Assembly (NCBI GenBank): GCA_030704615.1
Contig: CM060733.1
Location: 52,576,001 to 52,640,000, forward strand
Direction: 5' to 3'
Length of the DNA: 64,000 bases
Source of the DNA: Takakia lepidozioides
Taxonomy: Eukaryota > Streptophyta > Takakiopsida > Takakiales > Takakiaceae
Shown here: positions 56,745 through 64,000 of the stretch, piece after piece
Position numbering within the stretch: the first letter of the stretch is position 1
Layout: every line of letters begins with the position of its first letter
Program-made: the position numbers and the translations under genes
Notes under the pieces: generated by a model
Seen by the model: the letters and a program-made list of their open reading frames with translations, nothing else
Databases searched by the model: none
Told to the model about the DNA's origin: nothing

Positions 56745-57725
56745 AACACTGGCATTGGTTTTTCATATATGGTATTAGATAATTCTCTATTGTTTTCGCC
56801 TTGGCAGGTTGCTCAGTGACCTTCCCTGGACGCTTTGGAGTATAGCAAGTGAGTATCTCACAATGCAATGTTGGTTGGCGCATCTTATGCAAGAACTTGG
56901 AAAAGAAACAGATGTCCTTGTTGTAATAATTCTTAAAGACATGCAAGCCTTAGGTTTTGATGGGTTGCAGATTGATGGAATACATAAGTAGTTAGAAGAT
57001 TATGAGTGAACACTTTTCAAAGTGTTATAGTTAGACAATTAATTCACATGAGAACATGTGACAATTTTATGTATTTTTAGATCGCGACAAAAATGATAAT
57101 GATAAATATTGGTAAATAGAGATGGTGTACAATCTCTTGGTTTTGCTCAGCTTGTTGCAGTTATGTCTTGCTGCTTTGTTCTCTGTATTATATATTATAT
57201 TTCATCGTTGTAATAGACATATATATGAGTAATATCATAGTCATAATAATGACTACATCTATTTTCACTCTCCAATAGTACTACACCATGTGGCAGAATT
57301 ACAAATATGTAAAAAAAATAGCAATACACCCAAAAAAACACCCATCATGATACATGTCAATCTGCTGAGGGATCACGTGTAAAAACTGCAACACGCCACG
57401 TGTTGCAACCGGATTAGCACACCTGTAGTCATAGTTCGTAGTCATGGAGAACGAACACTTTGCCACGTGTCATTTCCTGTATCGAGCACGTGTCACTCTT
57501 GCACAGCCGCTGACATGGACTAACTGTCCGTTCAGTCATTCAGTAAAGCCAGCGTGTATGACTACCCCCACAGCTGCTCAGGCGCCACGTCACAGCCATC
57601 CTGGAGAGTCATATCTGCCATGTCACAACTGACTAGGGCTTTACGTCTTCAGAGTCAGGAAGTCGTAAATGGCTTCCATGACTGCATTTGCAGTCATAAC
57701 ACAGAGACGTAAAAGCCGCAATCTG
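56745..57725. other. Intergenic DNA with a cluster of ACGT-core motifs
   Basis: AT-rich to about 57350. Then 57365-57600 holds several CACGTG-type motifs (near 57374, 57397, 57462, 57487 and CCACGT near 57582). TTGTAGTGCAG at 57726 resembles the end of some MITE/CACTA-like elements, but no partner end was established. Confidence 0.45.
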
Positions 57726-57730
57726 TTGTA

Positions 57731-60700
57731 GTGCAGCAAGGGGCATCTATCGGCCAAGGAAAAGGAAAGCATCAGGATAGCTCACCCCCAAGAGTAGTCA
57801 GATTGACACTTCCTACCAATAATTCCTTCCCCAAAATCACCACTGGAATTGCATGTAATTCCAGGTTTGCTAACAATTGTCTCCAAATCGGCTCATTCCC
57901 ACACCTAAACTTGGTGGGATGCTCAGCACTGGAAATTGTCGACTCCCCGAAGGCAGCATGCGTGACACCCTTGATCTTTCGAAAAAGCAAACCCCCGGCT
58001 ATCCTGATTATATCAGACGACTGGGGAACGGTCAAATCATTATGGATAACATCAGCAGATCTCAAGCATTTCCTGCAATCCAACCCACCCAATACCAATT
58101 CGCAAATTCTGTTCAAGGGGAAAATTCAGCAGTTCTTCCACTTTCACCCCTCACCAAAATCTCATGGGGGGCATACCTGGAAGACTATCCTGGACTTAGT
58201 GTTAAACCTTCAACCCACATTCTAGCCCTGATGGAGGATGAAGAAATTTATGCCTCTCCTCCACCGATCGAGGCTATCTGGACTTCTGAGGATCTGCTCT
58301 CAGCCCCCAGAAGGAGTCACAGTTTGCAAATTCGAAACCAGGATACCCTGATAAATGGGTTTCAGTTGTTGGGAGCCCACTTGGACTCTGAAGTGGATGG
58401 GGAAAATTACAGAATGGAGGTTCAAAGGACAAGAGATCATATTAATGGCACCAGGCGGGCAGATCACTCTCACTCTTCCTCAGACTCCCAGGTGGAATCT
58501 TCTACGCAGGAGGGGAATCACAACATAATGGACTCGGTGAAAGGAGCTAAGCAATTATCCTCCCCAACAATCATTGACACAACCCAGGCTAATTCGCTGC
58601 CGAACTCTCAAGTGACTTCTCCACCCAAGGTCTTAACTCCCTCCTCTCCACCTTCCCCAAACAAGGTACCATCCTCTCTCTCACCCTATTTCATTTATCA
58701 GGTTTTATCTGGGAACCCTGCTAGATGTTGGATGTTATGCGAGAAAGGGAAATACTTGGGGGGGAAGCAGGTCAGACATAGGTTGCCAGTGTTTGATTTG
58801 CCAGAAAGCATACCCTCTACCCTGGTTTTAACGATCTTTTCAACGTTGTGTTCTTCCCAGCTGACACCTCGGTCTTATCTGTAACCATCTCCACAGTGTC
58901 TGCAGAACAATTCCTTTCATCCCAAGAACTACCCAAAAACACAAAACCAAGAGGGGTTTTCATACTCATCCAGAACAAAACTCGCAAGCCCCGAACAATT
59001 ATGTCTGGAAAAATTCCCTACGACCAAGAGACAATAGGGTTAAATTCTTCTACCACACTTCTAGGCTATCAAATGAGATTGTCAGCCTCAGCCTACCACG
59101 ACCTGCCAATGATCTTTAACCTCCATTCATGGAACATAAGAAGGTTGGGAGCAGACCAGCTTCTCTAAAAAAGCTGAAAATTAAAACTTGGCTGACTCCC
59201 TTCCTTGCAAATCATTCCATCATATTTCAACAGGAGCATAAACTAGATCAAGGGAAAATAGATAGCCTCGCTGATTATCTATGGCCATTAGCCAACTCCT
59301 TATGGAAACCCACTTCCACCGGAACGAAAGGAGGTACTGCAATACTTCTTTCACCTACCATTCAACCGTTCCTCACAATGCATGACACCTGGCTCCCCGG
59401 AAGATTGCAATTTTGTGCCTTATCCCTACCCAACTCAACAGGTCCGATTGGGTTGGTGAATATCTATGCACCCAACAATTCTACTGACAGAGCATAATTT
59501 TGGAACACTCTCAACACCAAAATGAGGGAACAACCTTCAATAGATAGCTGGATAGTGTCTGGAGATTTTAATATGGTGGAGATGCAAGAGGATAGAAGAG
59601 GCGCGGGGTTATTTGCCTCAAACCCAGAAGAAATAGACCAGTGGTTCAACTGCATGCAAACACACAACCTCACAAAAGTAGTGCCAATCTTTGGATAGTC
59701 ATCAAACATCACCTTTACCTGGTCCAATAACCAATCTCTTGCAAATCTAAGTATGGCTCGTCTTGACAGGGCTTATCTTTCCCTTGACCTAGTTTAATAT
59801 GCAAAGAGAGGGAAATTAAGCGCCTGCTTAGGAACTTTGTCTGGGGAGCCGAGACCTCATCCCCAAAACAAACGACCGCTTGTAGCCTGGGCTCAAATCT
59901 GTTTACCTAAAAAAAATGGGGGGTTAGGGATACTCGATCCAGAAACACAGATTGTAGCTCTTCTTGGCAAATGGATACCCAGATTTCTAGGGCCGGAGGG
60001 GGGATGGTGGAAATTCTTGGTCTATGACTACATTACAAAATCCTCCCCTCTCAAGACTACCCAATGGAGCCCTTCCCTACGTTGGCTCACTCAAGGATTT
60101 AATCTTAAGACAGTGGGATCTGCTCTATGGTCTAACATCTGGTCAGCCTGGGGGCGGCTAAGGAAACTGTTTGTAAAAGCCCAGCCAAGTACCTTCTATG
60201 AAGTTAAGATACAACACTTGTTTCTAAACGACACTCCTCTGACCCCTTCTTAGAAAAACCAGGCAAAAAAGGTGGTCCAAATGGGACTGCCTTGGCATCA
60301 GACAGATTCATAACATATGGTTAGGGAACGGTCTCATATCTCTACAATCTATGGCTCAGGCTGTGGGCCTCGCAAGGGCCACTAAAGGCCACCAACAACT
60401 TGTTCAATCTATACCAGTGCAGTGGTTGGCCACCCTTTCCGCAGGCCCTCCGGAACCAGTCCCAAAATCCTGGGCACTCATCATACTTCACAACCCGCTT
60501 ACTATTGTTTTCGTAGATGACATATCCATAAATGATATAGCAGTTTACGCATTCGCTATCAACACCACCTCCCCAAGACTCACACTTACCTCTACAGAAC
60601 CTTTGACAATCCGAGCTATGCCTCTCACCCAGTCCATGTCTGCTGCTGGACAACCACAGATTTAAAGGGAATGAATCCCCAGCCACCCCTCACTATCACC

Positions 60701-61640
60701 ACTAGAGCTTGGCTAGCAACCAACTCCTTTGTATGGATTTTGGGTAGGCCGCTGGCAGAATTGGAAATTGACCCCTTCGAATGGTTGTGGAAATTCAACA
60801 CCTCCCCAGAACCCTTCTTTGCATATACAACCAAAAAGGGCTACAAGGCCCTATCAGTCACCCAACCCATGCACAAGAAATGGGAATCAAAATGGGGGCT
60901 CTACAACTTCCGCGATGAAAACTGGAAAATTATTTGGGGCTCAGTGTGGATCAAAACCTGCCCATCAAAGATAGCAGCTTTTCTATGGCAGGTTGTCAAT
61001 AGAGTTCTCAAAGTTGGGGAATGTTTACAGTTCCAGGGAGCCTTCTTGTGTGCTTGATGTTCCACTGCAGTATTGGAATCCATCAAACATTGTCTTCTCT
61101 ATGTCAAGCACCAGCCAAAATCTGGCCATATGTTAAGTCATTCTATAGATATTGGGATAGAAGACAACTCACGGATACAGACCTCCTTCTTAACTATGAT
61201 CCAGTTTCCAAGAATAGAACCCTAAATTGCCCAGTGTTTGAAACCCTCAGAGCCTCTGCAATGTGGCACTTATGGAAACTACGTTGTAAGAACACTTTCC
61301 AAGGCCACACAACAACAACATCCTCTCTCCTTGACACTGTTTTTTGGGATTTACAAACTGAGGCTAGGAAAGCATGGGGCAAACCCTGTGCAGACATTGA
61401 ACGTGACGCCACGAATGCAGCTGCGCTCCACAAGAAGTTTCAACACACCTGGGGCAGACAGGACCTCATATGCAGCAGCCCTGTGCAAGACCAATGCAGC
61501 TGGAACAAGCTCCCCCCTCAGGCCTGGCGAGATCTTCGTGCACCACTCCACTCTTTCCCCGGAGTTTGAACGGGACATTAACTGGAAACATCAAAAGCCT
61601 TCATCGACTGCTTCTAAGCTGCACTATAGATAGATCTCTC
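57731..61640 (+). mobile_element. LINE (L1/RTE-like plant non-LTR element) lacking its reverse transcriptase
   Basis: 57731-58884: ORF1-like protein in two overlapping frames (acidic, Ser/Pro-rich). 59120-59790: APE-type endonuclease in pieces, with HSWNIRRLG, IIFQQEHKL, GTAILLSP, VNIYAPNN, WIVSGDFNMVE, ITFTWSN and LDRAYLS. At about 59795 the sequence jumps directly to EREIKRLLRNFVWGAE and then AWAQICLPKKNGGLGILDPE, motifs that normally follow the reverse transcriptase, so the whole polymerase (no YADD/FADD box) is deleted. 60330-61055: spacer and a zf-RVT-type domain (GYKALS..., W..IW....CPSKIAAFLWQV). 61060-61640: C-terminal region ending SPEFERDINWKHQ. Several frameshifts and stops occur. 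It is a dead element, but its order is well preserved. Confidence 0.85.
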
Positions 61641-61644
61641 TTTC

Positions 61645-62290
61645 AGCTCCCCCATATTCAAAGATCTTATTACTCTCTCCTGACATCGCTCTCCCTGCGT
61701 CATCGTAGACAAAGTAGGGTATGCGTTGTTAAGATTTAGGTCTTGGGCAGAGAGCCTTGTTCTTTGGTCTCTTGGACTTTCCTCCAATCGGAGGTGTTTG
61801 GCTCCTGGATCACGAATCTCTGTGTAAGTGTCCATCAGTAGAGGCACGGTATTTTGTTCTACAGACTTAATCTCCATCAGGAGATGATTGGCTCATAATA
61901 CACTGAATACGGTGTGTGTGCCTTATGGCGACAACGGGGTTTTAATTTTTTTCCCCTCAATAATTATCAATAAAGTAACCAGGGATTCTATTATATATAT
62001 ATATATATATTGCAGATTTTAGTATGCAAAGTGCAGCAAGCTTGCTTAAAAAGAAGAATTCCTAGACTTCTGTCCTTATCTATAAAATTTCGAGGCCTCC
62101 TTCCCTCTTATGTTTAAATTTAAAGAAAAGAAAAAAACTGATTGTAGCCTCATCGTCGAACATGTCAGCATTTGCAATGAGGTCCTCATATTCATCAATC
62201 ATATTGTAAATCGAAAAAGGAAATCCTTGATCCCTTGCCCGACAACCTGCGCTGCTGCTGGGGGTGGGCCCGCAGAGAAATACTCCCTAA
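61645..62290. other. Spacer with (AT)n tract
   Basis: An (AT)n run lies at about 61991-62010. No gene is seen. It may contain the 3' UTR of the LINE. Confidence 0.5.
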
Positions 62291-62294
62291 TGTG

Positions 62295-62624
62295 CTAAAA
62301 AATGGAGAATAGTGGCGGGCCCTTGGGGCTGGACAAGCCCTGATCCTCTATATGTGCACCCGCCCAACTTCACATTGACCTAGGTATTGGAATTGCCAAT
62401 ATCAGCCCGAATTAAGTTCATATAAGTTAACCCTAGTATTACAACAGCCAATACCTTAATTAAAATAAAAACAAATATTAGCCGGATCGATTATTTAATA
62501 CCCGAGTTGATACCTGGCCAGCCATATATACCAGTCCAACACTCGTAAGTTAATGCATTGTCTAGACCGTGGTTTGAACCCACAACCACATCCAACGTTG
62601 TATGTGCCCATTACCACTCGGCTA
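62295..62624 (-). repeat. SINE-like repeat, family A, minus-strand copy with A and B boxes
   Basis: On the minus strand the element begins TAGCCGAGTGGTAATGGGCA (A box, from 62624), then the B box GGTTCAAACC (62580-62571). It then runs through GGTATATATGGCTGGCCAGG and ATTGGCTGTTGTAATACTAG to CCAGCCCCAAGGGCCCGCC. It is collinear with the plus-strand copy at 15205-15600 and supplies the 5' head missing there. Confidence 0.7.
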
Positions 62625-62633
62625 CATGCTGGT

Positions 62634-62735
62634 TGTCACGAAGGTGTCCACATTTCAGCTGGTGGAAGGCAGTAGCCTTTGTGGTGAAAGAGACACCATA
62701 ATTTAGGCTCCCTTTGGAGGCAACTATATATATTT
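62634..62735 (+). repeat. SINE-like tail, plus strand
   Basis: AAGGTGTCCACATTTCAGCT, GAAGGCAGTAGCCTTTGTGG, GAGACACCATAATTTAGGCT and CCCTTTGGAGGC match the tail of 16346-16520. It abuts the head of the minus-strand copy directly, so two elements meet head to tail-body here. Confidence 0.6.
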
Positions 62736-62880
62736 TTTATTATTTCTTAATGCATCGTGCTCACAGTACTTTCGTCGGATTCCAACAGCCTGGGTGCCTC
62801 CAGCCCCTGTCAAATCCTCCCCACCCTCTCTTACCTCGATTCACTATTAAATACTTAAGAATCCGATAGGGTTTTATGTT

Positions 62881-63010
62881 GTGGTGGGTAGCATGTTGGT
62901 AAGGTGATTGCAGTGCAGGTGGCGAGGATCTAGGTCCGATTCCTGATGAGAGGCTATTGTAGTGTAACCCGGTAACTGGTAGCCCAATCGGTGTAAATAC
63001 CCTTTGTAAC
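62881..63010 (+). repeat. Second tRNA-headed SINE-like repeat, family B
   Basis: A box TAGCATGTTGGTAAGGTG from 62889 and B box GGTCCGATTCC at 62933-62943 have pol III spacing. The sequence differs from family A. It is followed by GTGTAACCCGGTAACTGG and GTAACCCCGGTCTC, which resemble the neighbouring 34-bp array. It does not fold as a complete tRNA. Confidence 0.55.
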
Positions 63011-63084
63011 CCCGGTCTCTCATGTAACTCTTCTTAGTCTATTTTATACTTAGCCAAATTTGGACAGTCAAATTTCGAGACCAC

Positions 63085-63240
63085 CAACTGGAGTTACACT
63101 CCATTCTGTGTAACCCCGAGTGGAGTTACACACCCCATGCAGTGTAACCCCGCTTGGAGTTACACACCCCATGCAGTGTAACCCCGCTTGGAGTTACACT
63201 CCCCATTTGTGTAACCCAGCGTAACCCCGACTGGAGTTTT
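63085..63240. repeat. 34-bp tandem array with internal inverted repeat
   Basis: Units start at 63108, 63142 and 63176, with partial units on both sides. The consensus is GTGTAACCCCGCTTGGAGTT then ACACACCCCATGCA. Within each unit GTGTAAC and GTTACAC are inverted, so each can form a hairpin with a loop of about 10 bases. Confidence 0.9.
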
Positions 63241-63244
63241 CATG

Positions 63245-64000
63245 TCACTCTCAAGAGATATTGGGGAAGATTTGACATGCTGGAAACCGGGCCTACCGTC
63301 CTGTCAGAGGTTACATAGGTGCATTAAGTTCTTATCTCATTCCTATTATCTTCCAATATAGGCATATATATATATATATATGTTCCATAGGACTTCAACT
63401 ATCCGACCAGAAGCAGAAGGAAAAGCTCCTTGGAACTTGTCTTGTGGTAAGTAGGGAATGCGGGCCCACAGCCAGAGTGTGTGGTCACACAGCGTGTGTG
63501 GTCACAGCGTGTGCCTCTCTTCCTCACAGATTTCTCGAGTTTTTGTAAACGAGTTTATCGACCGCCAATATTGACGTTTAGTACTAAACCGAGACGTATG
63601 GCGGTGAAAAATGAGGAGATCTGACTATTGGATGCCAAGAAGCTTCTCTTCTGGCGGTTTGACCTACCACTGTCGGAGTGTTTTGTAAGTAGATAAGTCA
63701 GGCTACGGTACTTGCGCTAATCTGTCCCCTCGCTTGTGTTTTCATCACGAAACTGCTATGGATTGAGATGTTTCTCTGCCTGGAGCAATTAAAGGTGCAA
63801 GTTTCCTCTTCCTCCATTTTTATGATCAATTGAGCCATTGCCTGCTGGTTTCTCTTGCCGCTGGACTCATAATGTGTTTGACGAGCTTAAACTACTGTGT
63901 GGCCAGGGAGCTGTGGAGATGAGGGTTGCTGCATAGCCGGGCCTGCTCCTGCTCTGCTATGATAGTATTCATGGCTGAATGGCTGAGCTAAGGCAATTTC
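63245..64000. other. Intergenic DNA at the window end
   Basis: An (AT)n tract lies at about 63364-63382, and a GTGTGTGGTCACA duplication at about 63476-63510. No gene is recognised. Confidence 0.5.

Noticed and set aside
57280-57733. A CACTA or MITE element ending in TTGTAGTGCAG
   Set aside because: A matching inverted start (CACTACAA-type) was not found. TACTACACC near 57281 is too weak a partner.
62881-62950. A functional tRNA gene
   Set aside because: A- and B-box-like motifs exist, but I could not pair an acceptor stem or a clear anticodon arm. It fits a SINE head better.

Overview
The window reads as nuclear DNA of a land plant. Two complete intron-rich plant genes can be rebuilt exon by exon (MCM9 and isoprenylcysteine carboxyl methyltransferase). 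They sit among plant-type gene fragments (GH3 beta-glucan exohydrolase, OSB single-stranded-DNA-binding protein, PPR protein, F-box/LRR-like protein) and decayed transposons (LINEs, PIF/Harbinger, tRNA-headed SINE-like elements). I see no bacterial operon, organelle gene block, rRNA, intact tRNA or CRISPR. The long introns and variety of LINEs would fit a seed-free plant or gymnosperm, but the species cannot be told from the sequence.

Layout. 1-9 kb: AT-rich intergenic DNA with a Harbinger transposase relic (2.2-3.0 kb), a LINE ORF1 relic with a zinc knuckle (3.2-4.6 kb), an OSB fragment (4.6-4.9 kb) and a candidate 1.6-kb element bounded by short inverted termini (6.4-8.0 kb). 9-18 kb: a partial LRR gene (minus), a decayed nuclease-like fold, a 302-bp tandem duplication and several SINE-like copies. 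18.4-27.4 kb: MCM9 on the minus strand, 19 exons whose phases all join into 656 codons, with two GC-AG introns. 27.4-28.0 kb: a divergent promoter with an exact E2F site. 28.0-33.2 kb: the methyltransferase gene on the plus strand, 4 exons, with LINE debris in intron 2. 35.5-39.9 kb: a GH3 glucan exohydrolase pseudogene (minus) with every inspected splice junction kept but four coding lesions.

41-48 kb is a collection of orphan gene ends: a LINE tail, the last exon of a DJ-1/PfpI protein, a second copy of the last GH3 exon, and the last exon of an acyl-DHAP-reductase-like dehydrogenase. 49.5-53.1 kb holds three GC-rich repeat blocks. The last of them is a 288-bp higher-order satellite made of three units of about 96 bp and built around a 30-bp perfect palindrome. 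Some variants of that palindrome carry matched changes in both arms. 56.0-56.7 kb holds a PPR fragment and OSB fragments. 57.7-61.6 kb is a LINE that kept its endonuclease and C-terminal domains but lost its reverse transcriptase. 62.3-63.2 kb has more tRNA-headed repeats and a 34-bp inverted-repeat array.

Functionally, only MCM9 (DNA helicase for recombination repair) and ICMT (carboxyl methylation of prenylated proteins in the ER membrane) look able to make a full protein. Everything else appears partial, broken or repetitive.
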